Shown: positions 11,812-23,814, numbered from the stretch's first letter. The stretch: 64,000 nucleotides of DNA from Rhizophagus irregularis (GCF_026210795.1 NC_089434.1:4650001-4714000), one strand, 5' to 3'. Notes: generated by a model not told the origin, from the sequence alone. Made by a program: numbers and translations.

Positions 11812-12832
11812 GAAAGAAACGTTAGTAGAACGTTTCTGATAATAAAAAATTGAAAGTTTCGTAGCGAAAGTTACGAGATTTACCCTTTTCAATTCTCAAA
11901 ACTCTAAAGACCTGAACCTACAGTACAAACCGAAGCCTACAAAAAAGAAAAAAAGGAAACGGTAACAAACGTTCCCTAAAAAAAATCAATAAATTTAAGT
12001 TTCGCAACGAAAAAACTCAAACTCCCAATGCGAAACTCTCCAGAACCTATATGAACAAATAGAAAAAATTAATAAAAATAAAAATAAAAATAAAAATAAG
12101 ATAAATAAATATCGAAGTTAATTTCGAAACTTACCATCAAATCCAAAGCCTCGACCGAAGTTAGAATCTACAACCATTTTCACTTTTCCCATTCACCCAA
12201 TACGCCAAAAGTCCTAAAAATAAAATTAAAAAGTGGAGTTACACTAAACTTACAGTACACAATGCCGAAACCAGCCAAGAAAATTTTGGAATCTTTGCGC
12301 AGTGTGGCTTCTCCAACTACAAGAATAATTAAGGGAATTCATTAATCTTGGTCCTAACTAGAGACATCGTAGTGGTAAGATACGCTTTGGCCAATTTATC
12401 AGCTGAACTCTTATAATGTCGGCAAAGGTTTCCGCCACAATGATAAATAATTTGATAATAAGTCTTGTCAAAAAGAGAAGTTGGAGTGAGTTCAGATTGA
12501 AGATTGAAGGAATGACGGATTATGGTGAGTCAATTAAGTTCAACGATCCTGCTAAATGAACTGAATAAATGAATAAGCCGCCTAAAAAGCGAACTGTAAG
12601 TATTCGTCGTTAAAATAATTAAATTAAAGAAAACGAAAAAAAATACGCGTCCAAACTAACCTAAAGAAAATCCGTCTAAAAGAAAAAAGAAAGAAACGTT
12701 AATAAACATTTTAAAAGAATGGTTTTGAAAAAAAAAAATAAGAAAATCCCTACCAAATTCCTACGAAACCCTACGCGAAAATTAACCGTCTAAAGGAAAG
12801 AAAAATATGAAACGTTAGCGAATGTTTCATCG
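11812..12832. repeat. dispersed GAAACGTT hairpin motif, four copies
   Basis: A short purine-rich lead (agaaagaaa) followed by a near-palindrome GAAACGTTAG..AACGTTTC occurs at 11816-11836, 11955-11975, 12693-12712 and 12809-12828. Related small hairpins (gtttcgtagcgaaa, gtttcgcaacgaaa) lie between them. 12071-12108 is an (AAAAT)n simple repeat. The block sits directly upstream of the recombinase/helicase relic. No ORF. Confidence 0.6.
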
Positions 12833-12845
12833 GACTTGATTACTT

Positions 12846-13715
12846 GTGTTACACCATATACACGTGCTAATCCGGCTTGATAATCTTAATTTTAGTAATC
12901 AGACGGAGATCAAAACTTCTACTTCCCAAGAATCCTCTGCTTTAAGATCTTTACTTCTACACAACATAAAACCAAAGATTTATGTTGATGCCGATTTTGT
13001 ACTTGAACTCCCGAGCAAACGAAACGTGGACAAAAAAAGCGGTATATAGCGCCTCTGAAAGAGACTTTTGATGCAATTTCTGCAATTGTTTCACTCGCAT
13101 CATCTAAAACCGTACAATCGTGTTCAGAAACTCTTGGAAGATTTGGAAAGATGGCTTAGCAACCGAGATAAAGGTTTCAAATTTAAGAGCAAAAAGAATG
13201 AATGGTTACATCATTTAATTTCTGGCTGTCCTAGAAATGGATATGGATATTGCAAATACTCAATAGTTGAGCTTAACAAAAAAGATTGGAGCACATTATC
13301 AAAATAACAAAAAAAATACGTCGATTACCGTTCAACGATAAAGCTGCCGATGCAATGTCCTATATAGCTGATAAAGAGTTAAAGAGAATGGAATCATACA
13401 CTATTGCGACTGCACATTACGTCTAATAATTACGTGATCAAAATGTTCATCTGAAGGCTAATCTTAGCGCAGCTCAAACTGCAAAAGCCAAAATCTTCGC
13501 TCGCGGAATTATGTCGGATTTGAACGATGATGTCAATGAGATACAACAAATTTATTTGATCGACTTAAAAAGTAAACGTTTGGTTTACTTATTGTTGTTC
13601 AGGATTAGTAAGGAACTAAATACAGAGTCGGCCGTGAACTTGACGAATTGGTCAAACCCTTGGCTTTTTGTGTATAGTAAGGAGGTGGATTGGCTAATGT
13701 TAACTAGAAGATAAT
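12846..13715 (+). pseudogene. decayed plus-strand coding relic upstream of the helicase/recombinase unit
   Basis: Coding-like segments in shifting frames: 12846-13049 (ends LPSKRNVDKKSGI), about 13067-13156 (FDAISAIVSLASSKT...), about 13290-13500 (KAADAMSYIADKELKRMESY, then two stops) and 13501-13715 (IFARGIMSDLNDDVNEIQ). Base composition is less AT-rich than the flanks. At least three frameshifts or stops separate the pieces. The position suggests the N-terminal or accessory protein of the mobile unit that follows. I do not recognise the family. It is absent from the second copy near 52 kb. Confidence 0.5.
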
Positions 13716-13874
13716 GAAAGCTATATTCTTTTCGAAAAGCTCTTATTAAGCCTTCAGTTGGCCAAAAACTGATGGTATGAATTATACTATTAAGCAATCA
13801 AAATACAATGACGTAATCAATGATGATAATCTTGCAAAGGACCGGCCTCCTCGGGACGATGTAATGCATGTAGT

Positions 13875-14395
13875 GGAGTCCTTCTATATTCCTAAGAGTT
13901 GGACCGTTATACTGTCAAATAAAACTAAAATAACTGCAGGTAAAGAGGTGTATGACAGATTTCTGAATTGTTGTGAGTTGTCTTTGCATAGCCTCAAGTT
14001 TATAAATTTCTTGAAATTGACTATAGGCACTACGACCATCCTCAGATAAATGATCTGATTTTCGAGAGTCCTGAGAATACATTGGAACACCACATACCGG
14101 AGGAAGCTTCCCACACCAACAAGAATTATGGATCGGCCACCAAAGGAAATATTGTAGTGATCCAGAATGCTTGCCGCAGTCGTAAATCAATTATAGCAAG
14201 AAAACGGCGTCCTACCATACTCATTTCATCGATTATTAAATATTCTATATATTTAGTTTTCTTTGAGTTTCTTAAAGATTCACCTTCAAGCTCAACGTTT
14301 ACCCGCATATTGAAACAAAAAGTGACGAACGTATAGTGCTGCCTTCAATGTTAAAAGCAGCAACACCTGTTGGAGCAACTACCATATTGTTCTCC
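13875..14395 (-). pseudogene. PIF1-like DNA helicase fragment, copy 1
   Basis: Read on the minus strand from 14395 down: a VAPTG-type segment, then ELEGESLRNSKKTKYIEYL, the Walker-B motif IIDEMSMVG with the following R-R-x-L-A-x-I-D-L-R-L-R-Q-A-F, then G-x-LPPV with V-P-M-Y-S and an LSEDGRSAY segment, and near 13920-13960 a LPAVILVLFD piece. These are ordered motifs of PIF1-family superfamily-1 helicases. The Walker A motif is missing upstream, frames are broken several times, and a deletion near 13950 removes the region kept in copy 2 at 52000-52320. Non-functional remnant. It shares its exact N-terminal break with copy 2. Confidence 0.8.
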
Positions 14396-14589
14396 GCTTA
14401 AGACCATATTCCTAATTCAATTAAAAGTAGGTACGTTTCTTTTTTTCAAAGATTTTTTAACCTTCTTTTTCTTTAAAGTTAAAATGATGAAGAAAAATTA
14501 TTTTATATTTATTATATTAAGTCAGTTAATGAATAGAGAGGAGACACAACTACGAAATCCGAAGTGGAAAATTCTCACGTGTATTATCT

Positions 14590-15345
14590 CAGGACACGGT
14601 ACCAAAATAAAGGCTTTTCAGAAAACTATCAACCTTCATCGTCTACAGACATGGATATATTGGTATGCTGAACGATCATTGGATCCCACTACTTGCGCTT
14701 ATAAAATACGTATGCGGAAGGATTTGCCTATAACACAATCGCGGGTTACCGTACCGCAGTTAGTGAAATCCACGAACATGTAGACGGGTATGGATGTCGC
14801 AAAAACGGTGTTATCTATTCACATCGATAATCCACCAATTCGCTCTGATGACCCTACAAATATAACACCTCCACTTGATTATATTAAATAATTGGGAACT
14901 AACAACAAAATGTCCATTAGAAACCTGATAATCAAAACAGCCTTCCTGTTAGCCCTAGTTACAGCAAGGAGACTTAAAGAAGGTGAATATTACAACAATT
15001 AAGTCATCTAGCTCAGGATACACTTTAGAATGTAGAGATCCGAAGGAACACAAATCAGCTAAATCACATTCATTGAATACATCTAAATCTTCAGCAAAAA
15101 AGCTTTACGTGGGACGATATGAAGAAGATTCTTTAATATGTCCATATAATGCGTTACAGTGCTTATTAAATAGAACCCAAACTTGGAGGGATGATCCTAA
15201 GAATAAACATGTACTGTTTCTGATCTCGAAGCTATCACATACACCGCGGCTACAGATACCATCGCTAATTGGATTAAATCAGCGGTAAAACTTTCTTCTC
15301 ATTCACAGTTCAGAAGCGACGATGTTGTACCAAATAATCGATGAT
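14590..15345 (+). pseudogene. tyrosine recombinase (Crypton/DIRS-type) remnant, copy 1
   Basis: Pieces in successive frames give a core-binding region (WYAERSLDPTTC, then YNTIAGYRTAVSEIHEHVD), a linker (IHIDNPPIRSDDPTNIT, one stop), IRNLIIKTAFLLALVTA, then NITTIKSSSSGYTLE and KKLYVGRYEEDSLICPYNAL with LLNRTQTWRDDPKNKHVLFL. This order matches eukaryotic tyrosine recombinases encoded by Crypton and DIRS-like elements. The catalytic-arginine segment TASRPSDL, preserved in copy 2, is damaged here. At least three frameshifts and a stop; the C-terminal HxxR/Tyr part is lost. It runs divergently from the helicase fragment with about 200 bp between. Confidence 0.7.
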
Positions 15346-15466
15346 TTTGAAGTTATAGACAGAGATTGCCTTTACTTCCAATAAAGTCTTCGAATTCGTC
15401 TGTCGAAGAATTCCCCAGATAACGTTACTTGTTTTTTATGCCATAAGTCAATGGAAAGTTGTGGTC

Positions 15467-15667
15467 CTGCGGTACTTGCGTTTATATTTTGATGAAAATA
15501 ATGGTGGTAATTATAATTATGATGATGTTGATAATAATAACGATAATGATAATTATGATGGGGATAATAATGATGATGGTGATGATAGTGATGATGATGA
15601 TAATGATAATTGATAACGATGGTGGTGATGGCGACAATAATAATGAAGAGGAGGAGGAGGAGGAGGA
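15467..15667 (+). repeat. F-box-gene-derived acidic repeat block, copy 1
   Basis: Starts with ctgcggtacttgcgttta, matching the non-repetitive edge of the F-box tract (ctgcagtccttgagttta at 8363), continues with the same GAT/AAT/GGT order and ends in ggtggtgatggcgacaat then GAGGAG triplets, as at 8581-8620. It follows the recombinase relic directly. Interpreted as a captured gene fragment. Confidence 0.7.
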
Positions 15668-15862
15668 CCTGAAAATCGGGATCGGGACATCTTGGTGATC
15701 TCCTTTGAGGCTTTTTATACATCTGTCAATTGTTGGAAATTTCTTCTTGAATTTTTTCAATTAAAATAAGACCGATTTTTTTTTGTACAAGCCGTAAACA
15801 ATTTACTAATAATAATCGAGGATGGTGTTAGACAATTAATTCAAAAACAATTGGTATAACAA

Positions 15863-16220
15863 ATGAATCTTCGAATGGGTGTAAAAGAAAATCCAACAGA
15901 AAAAAAGATTCGAATTGGACAATATTCTATTTACAAAGTAATGTTTCCAGAACAGGAATTTCAAAAGGACAATACGCAATCAACTTTGTCGCAGAACAAG
16001 ACAATGGCGCGCTTTGTGAAGAATGGCAGATCGATTAACTGGTCTAAACGGTGCATATGAGGGTGAGATAGATTATTTTAACCGAACCTTCTTCATGTTG
16101 TTTAATACTAATGAGCTGCTGCTTGAATACTTCTTGATTCTTTGCTCCACGCGATATATACGCGATATATATGAACGGGTGCAGAATAATGAGAATAATG
16201 CTAAAATACTGGACGAGTAA
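15863..16220 (+). pseudogene. unrecognised coding relic with one frameshift
   Basis: Two overlapping plus-strand frames, 15863-16060 (MNLRMGVKENPTEKK...) and 16023-16220 (MADRLTGLNGAYEGEIDYFN... to NNENNAKILDE), read as one protein if a frameshift near 16030 is assumed. Composition is coding-like compared with its surroundings. No domain recognised; no relation to the neighbouring recombinase relic could be shown. Confidence 0.3.
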
Positions 16221-16960
16221 TTTGTAACAGATGGATTGGATTTTGAACAGGTTGAATAAGTTGAGATGTTCGAGTGCTCACGGGTATTATTGCATTTATC
16301 GGTATATTTCGATATTGTATTGGAGCAGATCTTGATTCTCGAATTTATATCATGGACATTCTTATTTTCCAGTTAATACATATTTGGAAGGAATTTTTAG
16401 GGTAGTAAGTACCATTTACTACTCCAGTTATAGTTTTGATCTCTTTGGATAGGACTTCATTGATTAAAACAATGTGTATTGTATTTCTTTTTATAGTTCA
16501 AATAAAAATGCGAATATTTTATTTTATTTTTATTTTATTTATTTCAAAGTTCCACAATTTTTTTTTTACTCAACCTCGTTCCAAAAAATCCAAAAAATCA
16601 GAAAATATTTTTTGTGATTTGACAAGCGCTTATTAATTAGAGCTGGATATGAGACGAAATTAAGAAATAACAAAAATGATGATGAAAGAACTAAATTTTT
16701 TTTAAGAACTTGAAAGTTCATAATTGGAATTTGAAGATATGAGAAGATTTAATGCATACATCCAGTTGATCTCATTATCCAGCATGCCATTTCAACATTT
16801 CATCAAACGTTTTCAGTGTTCGTCTAACGCGCCGTCTGAGAATTGTTTAAATGTATAATTAAATTATAGAAACAGTAAATGCATGAGATCATTTAAGGTA
16901 GCTCACTAATTCTATGTCAACAAATTTTCTATCATCATTACTATTTAACTTATACTTCGT
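16221..16960. other. AT-rich intergenic DNA
   Basis: No gene or repeat recognised between the relic ending at 16220 and the WD40 remnant. Confidence 0.4.
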
Positions 16961-16965
16961 ATAGG

Positions 16966-17420
16966 ATGATTCAACAGGATCAGCTAATAGTACTTGATAG
17001 TACAGTAAAAGTATGGGATATAGAGAAAGGATTTTGTACACATAATTTTCGGGAACATGGAGGAATTATAAGTTAATTGAATTTATTTCAGATGGATGTT
17101 AATTTCATTGTATAATATATATATATATATATAGGATTTATTGAAAAGAAGGCAAATTTTGCTCAGGAAGAGTCAATTTTAATTGATTGTTTAGTTGTGA
17201 AACTATATTGAAACGTCATGTTGATAAAATAATTTTAAGTGGGATGATTGCCGATAGTTTCATAGGGAACGAATCTAGCTCATGATGGTTGATGAATTAC
17301 TTATATTTAGCAACAGTCAAGATAAAGTTGGGACTTGAAGAAGGAAAATTGGTCACAAGAAAGAATTATTTTATACTGATGGTAATGATAATGGTAAATT
17401 AATTATATCTTTTGAAGTCA
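16966..17420 (+). pseudogene. WD40-repeat protein remnant
   Basis: About 16980-17075 reads STVKVWDIEKGFCTH with FREHGG, a typical WD40 blade (x-V-K-V-W-D then G after the turn). About 17285-17390 gives a second blade in broken frames (YLATVKIK, then EEGKLVTRK). Frameshifts and stops separate the blades, and a (TA)n stretch lies at about 17113-17134. No complete propeller, start or stop can be assembled. A possible further piece, GTNVQSWKFYSN, occurs near 17880. Confidence 0.5.
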
Positions 17421-18643
17421 AACCCAATTTTTTTATTTATTTTATTTTTAATTGTTAGGAATTACCATTGTCTTGAAACTCAATGTCCGGAATTTGCGCG
17501 CGCGCGAAACTTCGCACATGGCCAAGAAAATTTTTGTGCACAAAGCACACAAAAACCTTGTATATACTTCCACACATTTTGTACATAGAATTTTATTTGA
17601 CAAGGTATTTAATCAGTGCTAAATATAATAATAGTGCTTTATTTACAATTTTAACTCTTTTTTTTTTTTAAATAAACAAGCTAGGTCCAGTAATTCTGCA
17701 TAACTACCAACCTCGATGTCTTAAAGAGCAACTAATCAATGGAAAGATTGGTATTATATCGATAATTTTATTTAATTCACCTTTTTTTTGATCGTGAATA
17801 TTCTAAATTTATTTAGTTTTTAGTTTTAATTAATTCATTTAATTAGTTCGTATGTTGATTAAATTTTTAATTTAGGAACGAATGTACAATCATGGAAATT
17901 TTACTCCAATTCTTTAGCTTCTAAAAACATTTCGATCACGACAGCAAAATTTACATGGATCGTTTAGGATCTCAAACCCATTTGTACCTTATTCACGAAG
18001 CGAAGCAAATGAACAAATTAAACGGATGATTAAAAAAACACGCCGCGGGACTGAATGATCACCGTGTTATAATTTGTAGAGTCAATTCAAAATATTTCTC
18101 TAAGCATGAACATAAATTAACAGATTTCTGAAAACAATCAGGGGTGAGAGACTTGAAACATTTTTGGTTTATTTAAAATGAATGAAAACAAGTAACCAGG
18201 AGAGAAAATTGTCAATACGAGTTTCGGAAACATGTTGAATTCAAATTAATCATCTGTTCGAAGAAGAGCAAGAAATAATATATAACACGTTATAATTGCT
18301 GATATTGCTAAGAAAAAATGAGAAAAGAGAATGATATGGATAAGATGGGAAGATAAATAATTATTTCCAAGACCAATCCTTCAGGTTATCTTGAATATTA
18401 TAAAGTACATATGGAATAGATGGAATGACAAAGAAGACCATATACGATTTCTGGCGTTCACCTTTTTACCGTAAGATTTAGTACTGTTAGATTCATTCTA
18501 CGTGGCACACTCATAAGGCCATTCATTCATTAACTTACTAATAAAGAAGTTTAAGGTGATAAATGTTAATTATCGGTGTTTTTTATAGCGAAAATACGAA
18601 ATAGAACTTTTTACTTCTTTTTTTGCTTTCTTTGTTTACTAAG

Positions 18644-18827
18644 TTTACTAACGTTCTTTTGTTCTTTTTTTTTGTAGGAATGATACCCTGGACTCCCCGG
18701 AGTAGAAATGAATTCCTGGTAAATGTCTTGTCGTTTTTTTTGTTTAGTTCAGGAATGTTTACTAACCTTCTTTTATTTTCTTTTTTTTTTGTAGAAACGG
18801 CACCCTGGACTCTTCGGAAGCGAAATG
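18644..18827 (+). repeat. 114-bp spaced direct duplication with polypyrimidine-AG units
   Basis: Unit 1 begins tttactaacgttctttt at 18644, unit 2 tttactaaccttctttt at 18758. Each has a long T-rich run ending TTTGTAG, followed by accctggact and a CGGA-containing segment. The arrangement resembles repeated splice acceptors, but no ORF supports exons. The reverse complement of the 23.99-24.29 kb repeats is similar. Confidence 0.5.
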
Positions 18828-20373
18828 TTAATGGCTATCTTATTCTTTTTGGCGTTGCTTCTTTATTTTCGTTGATTCTGTTCAGATGTTGCTTTGTTTG
18901 ATATGTAATCGATATCATCATCCACGATCATGCTTCATTTTGTTGATTCTATTCATTTTGGTAGTGTTGAGATGTAATTTACCCTCGACCTTGTTTCAGG
19001 ATTTCTTGTATTTTCGTATATATAAGTTAAACCCTCGATGAGATGACAAGATTTTATTGATATTTGTAACACTAATTTTATGACGTTCTTTAGTTTCATT
19101 GATTAAAAAGGTTTGAAATTTTAAACCGAAACAATAAAAGACTCATACCAATGAAAGTTGCATTTGAAAGAAATACCTTGTTTAATAAACATTCATCATT
19201 AATGTATTAAAGTTTAAACTTTGTGAGATAGACAGATAGTACAAATACATTATGATCTTCCATTCAAATGGATTGATGATTGGACAATAGTGATGGCATT
19301 CGGCTAATTTAATTTCTCCTTTTTGTTCATAAAATTTATTTTTATGGGTTGTATTTTAAAAATTGAACGAAATAAAGAAAGTATTTTCGTCTAAATTTTA
19401 TTCTAGATAATCTATCTCGTATATCGGATTGTAATTTTTGTATGAATGATAAAAGATTATGCATATCCATACTCTTTACTGTAGGAAATACGACTGGTCC
19501 AGAAATTTGAAATCCATCTTGTTTAATAAATTCCCGATCCCGTAACCTATTTTTGGGATTATATATACTTTTTGAATTCTGATTTTTGTGAGATAAACAT
19601 ATGATATAAGCTTACAACCTTACCTATTGATTATCTATATTTGAATGACTCATATTATTTTGTTTAATTAATGATGATATTTTTGGCCTAGAAATATGAA
19701 TCTTGAATGCTTATTCATACTATTCATACTATAACTGGTCCATTTCGTTATTGAATACTTTAATAAATGTTACACCATATGAAATCTCGAAGTACACGAA
19801 TCCATTTAGATGAATTGCTGAATTCGGTTAATTAATACATGCTTCGTTCTTCTTGTGATCTATATTTGGAATAATTTTTTTAAATAACGCGATAATTCCG
19901 ATTGTGATGAATTAAAGGAATTCCGATTATTATAATTTATTGAAATATGAAATGTTAAATGATTAAATTTATGTTACTATTTTGATTGATAATTTCCTTT
20001 ATAGTCCCTGTAACAAAAGATTGCGAAAGATAATATCTATTGTACTTTAAATTCGAAACCTAAATGACCCCTCGCTGTTTTGTTTAAAGGGGTAATGTAA
20101 CTATATTAATTAATTAAATTGGTAACAACATGAAATTATAAGTAAATTTAAGATATATAAATGAAAAAAAATTTCTTTATGGATTTCTATAAAATTGACA
20201 AAAATAAAATTTTGAAATATTAAATTATTAAATCACTAACCAAATGATTAGCAAAATCATTAAAATCATTAAACTTTATAAACTTAACAATACTCCTTCT
20301 TTAATTACTGACCAAAAACGTCCTCAGGAAGGCAATATGAAACGACATCCACTAAATTCGTGGATAATTGGGG

Positions 20374-20521
20374 CACGGCACGCAACATATAGCGTGCCGT
20401 GTCATACTTAAAACATCCCCAAGAAAAAGCGGCGGGGAAAAGACGCGGGAAAAGTAGCGCGTTATAAGTAAAGTCACGGGCCCGTTTAATATGCATGTTA
20501 TAAGTAAACGGCCCGTGACTT
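20374..20521. repeat. two GC-rich perfect hairpins
   Basis: CACGGCACGC (20374-20383) pairs with GCGTGCCGTG (20392-20401) across an 8-nt loop. A second stem pairs aagtcacgggcccgttta (20471-20488) with taaacggcccgtgactt (20505-20521), with one bulged base. The 20.32-20.55 kb block is far more GC-rich than its flanks, so it is probably a mobile or structured element. No TIR pair enclosing both hairpins was found. Confidence 0.7.
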
Positions 20522-21577
20522 AATATAGAGGAATACACGGGGGATTAGAGGATAATCTTAAATTTTTTTGGTCCATCACTTCAATTTAAATATTTGTTAT
20601 AAAATATATCTAATCATGTAAATTTAAATATTTGTCTTAAAATATATCTAAACATTTAAATATAATATTTGTCTTAAAATATATCTAATCATGTAAATTT
20701 AAATTTTTGTCTTTAAATAAATCTAAAGTTCTTTAAAATCCAAATTATTAATAATGTTATTATTTACTTTACTGTTTCTAAAATTCTTTAAAAATTATCA
20801 ATAAAGTTTGATCCTGTATTTAATAATGATTGGTTTTTTAATTGAAAACGTATTTATAATCATGCTATGAAAAATGTAAAGACGTAAAATATGATAAAGT
20901 AAATAACTGCTAACTTTGACCAGAATTTAATACTTTAATCAGAGATTAGAGCAATATTCCTGTAAAAAATTTTATCTGTAATTTCTGATCAGAACAATTT
21001 ATTATTCGTAAAGATGTTCTCCAAAAAATATAAATATGATTAGTTTTGTTTCCTTACATCTTCAATCATGACGAGATATATTCCCTATATCCCAATTCGT
21101 GAAATACGAAGAAAGAAGCAACCTAATTGCTTCATTTTATATCGTAAATGGCTTGCTACGCGATCACTCCAGCTGCATCATACATTTGGAAGCGGATGTC
21201 TGAGAAAGAAAAAATAAATGGAGAGCATTATATGTTCGTAATGCTGATGACTAAAATCCGATTTTCTTAAGAAGGCCATTTTAAGATAAATTTATAAATC
21301 AAAATTTCTTGGATTTTTGTCCTGTTTCCTTTGAATTATTATCCTAATTACCATTATTCAATTGTAATCTAGATAAAAAGCCAAGTTTTATAATTTGCCG
21401 CATGAGCAAATTTATTATATTTCAATATATGAGTTTTAGTTAAAAATTATACAATTTAATAAGTTTGTTGTAAAGTAAATTTTTCTAATATTATATACAT
21501 TAATCGTTTATGTTATAATATAATCTATGTTTAATGATCTAAATCTTCTATAAGTATTATAAGTATCTTACGCAGCT

Positions 21578-21691
21578 GCAAATGTATCTTTCTTATACGT
21601 GTACGACATACTATCTTATACGACCTATATTATGTGACATACACGTCGTATAAGAACATAGCACCTGATCGTATAAGAACGATACATTTGC
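21578..21691. mobile_element. 114-bp Mutator-type MITE with 9-bp target duplication
   Basis: Perfect 9-bp direct repeats TACGCAGCT at 21569-21577 and 21692-21700 flank a 114-bp insert. Its ends are inverted repeats (GCAAATGTATC then TTCTTATACG, one mismatch). The interior repeats CTTATACG/CGTATAAG palindromes. A 9-bp duplication is the hallmark of Mutator-like elements. Non-coding, so non-autonomous. Confidence 0.85.
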
Positions 21692-21700
21692 TACGCAGCT

Positions 21701-22620
21701 ACTGCTTTGTATCAAATTATCATATGAAACTTACTAATTTGTTAGGATTATTCCTAGTTCGGACACAATAAATTGATTAATTTAGAATATGACATGTTAC
21801 AATCGTTACATTGACATTTGTACGAAATAAATTTTTTATTCCACACAAGCACACAAGTAAATAAGAGATGGGACGAAATTTGATCAACATTTTCACAAAA
21901 AAACGATTTGTCAATAATTTCAAAAATCATTATCTTTATTTAAATTTTACTACGGAATCTAAAATCTTTCTTAGGAAAAAATTTGATTTCCGGTACTCCG
22001 ATAAAAGATTAATGAAAGCGTTCAACCTAAATTAACCAATATAACCAGTTTCCGCGTTTATAGTTTGAAATTAATATTGTTCATAATATGCAGTGTTACT
22101 CATTAATCATTATCGTTCAAATTTGTACTTCGTCCGTTAACATTAATATTCCCATCCTATTCTGAAAAATAAAGGTTTCTTATCTGATAAAACTCCTAAA
22201 ATGTATTTTCATAGTATCCCAATTTTATTTGTAAAAATATTTCATGTAAATTATTAGTATCTTAAATTAGATATCACAATTCATTATATGGAAATAATGA
22301 ATCAAAGACAGATGAGTTTAACGGTATTTACCTGTATTCTATAATTAGTTCGGTTATTATATACTGTATATACCGGTATCTTAATATTGTAAATTGTAAT
22401 ATGGTTCGCTTAATAATAAGAATGGTAAATTGGTAATGCGATTACATAAATAATAATTATAAATGATTGATACCTGGATTTTTCATAAAAAATTTGCCTT
22501 GAAATAAAATAGTATTAAAATTCTACGAAAATCTGAACAAAATCAAAAATATTGATCGCAGAGGCAGGCGATCCATATCCTCCTACGTGACTGCATGCTT
22601 AGATATTGTCTTCAAGATAA
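21701..22620. other. AT-rich intergenic DNA
   Basis: No gene, inverted repeat or RNA gene recognised. Confidence 0.4.
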
Positions 22621-22627
22621 CTGGTTC

Positions 22628-22850
22628 TTATGATGTAGTAACTGACGGGAATTGTATAGGCTCGATATAATGGTCTTGGTGATACTGCAAGGCATCTTGT
22701 CTCTCCTTGCCGGGCGCAGTTCTTTCTTTTTCGACACGTTCCAACAGGTTTACCAGTTCCTCAATATCTCGTTTGACACCAATCCTCTCAGATTTGATGC
22801 TATTCTCTTTATTCAATCCTCTGAGGAATTGGTTTGGTTGACTAATATAA
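22628..22850 (-). pseudogene. unrecognised coding fragment (possible exon)
   Basis: Minus-strand frame of about 70 codons: QPNQFLRGLNKENSI, then a charged helical stretch EELVNLLERVEKERT, ending FPSVTTS and a stop at 22628. A good 3' splice site (TTATATTAG) lies immediately upstream on the minus strand near 22850, so this could be a terminal exon. No upstream exon was found within the next kilobase. Family not recognised. Confidence 0.35.
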
Positions 22851-22869
22851 TAAGTTTATATTAATAACA

Positions 22870-23800
22870 TACTAGACATTGTTCATTAAATTATATAACC
22901 CGATGTAAAATGAGCTAGGCTTCCCTATCATTTAAGAAAATATGCATCTATTGTTTCTGTATTAGCCATAGGCATACAATAACAGGGATTTCAATATTTT
23001 ATGTATAAACTACACTACGCGGCTTTTAAAATCTTAATTTTGACCATATGCTATCGCATCACATAATGCCAGCTGAGGCATAGTTAATTCGGTGGAGATA
23101 TATGTCGTCATAACATGTATAGCTTCCAAAATTTTTAATCTGAAGTTTTTGATTCATAACAGATAAATTTTAATTCTTACAAAAAATAATCTAACTATCT
23201 TTAAGCGTTTATAAAAGGATTTTTTTTTCAAAAACATTTGCCGATTTGGCTCAATTCACTAATTTAAAATTTCGTGATAAGTATGAATTTTGATCTCATG
23301 CCGATTAAAATGTGATAATATTATGTAATGCACATGACGTTTTATATTTAAACCAATAATCGAAGGGATCGAACTTAAAATTGCAAGTTCGAAACAAGTT
23401 GCGAATTGGTTTCGAAGCATGTAATCCGAATGAGCCGAGTGACAAGACCAATAAGTTGACTAGCAAATCGTCACCCATCAAGCCGATTCTCAAATCTACA
23501 ACTGTCAAGTCGACAAGCAAGAAGCAAACAAGTCGATTAGCAAGCCGACCAAGAAGAAGAGACCCGACGAGGAGGTTCGAATTGTTTTTTTCTAATCTTC
23601 TAATATTTAAAATCACTGCAATCACGTGGGCGTTACGTTTAGACTAACCACATAAATAACAATTTACAATTGTGTGACTGCAGTGTTCAGTGTTGTAACG
23701 CAAATGACGCAAAACTGCAAAAGTATCAATCTTGATATTTACATGATAGGCACGCGTCAAAAAGAAAAATATATATATACAGTAAAACAGTATTTGTTTT
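22870..23800. other. intergenic DNA with a Lys/Ser-rich ORF of doubtful reality
   Basis: 23381-23647 (+) encodes SKSSPIKPILKSTTVKST and similar low-complexity sequence from aagtcgacaagc-like repeats, with a shadow ORF on the other strand. Nothing else is recognised. Confidence 0.35.
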
Positions 23801-23814
23801 TTTTTTTGTTTTTT

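Larger units (their letters stand above)
17421..21560. other. gene-free AT-rich region with two repeat features
   Basis: Apart from the duplicated pyrimidine/AG units at 18644-18827 and the GC-rich hairpins at 20374-20521, this 4-kb stretch shows nothing recognisable: no coding ORF and no clear TIR. Confidence 0.4.

Noticed and set aside
13875-14395. Helitron helicase
   Set aside because: The motif spacing and wording (DEMSMVG, AVGLSFVAISRV-type) fit PIF1 helicases, but no Rep/HUH domain or Helitron ends are visible, and the neighbour is a tyrosine recombinase.
15372-15760. Poly-His, poly-Ile and Met-rich ORFs
   Set aside because: Artefacts of the acidic triplet block, as at 8.4 and 54.3 kb.
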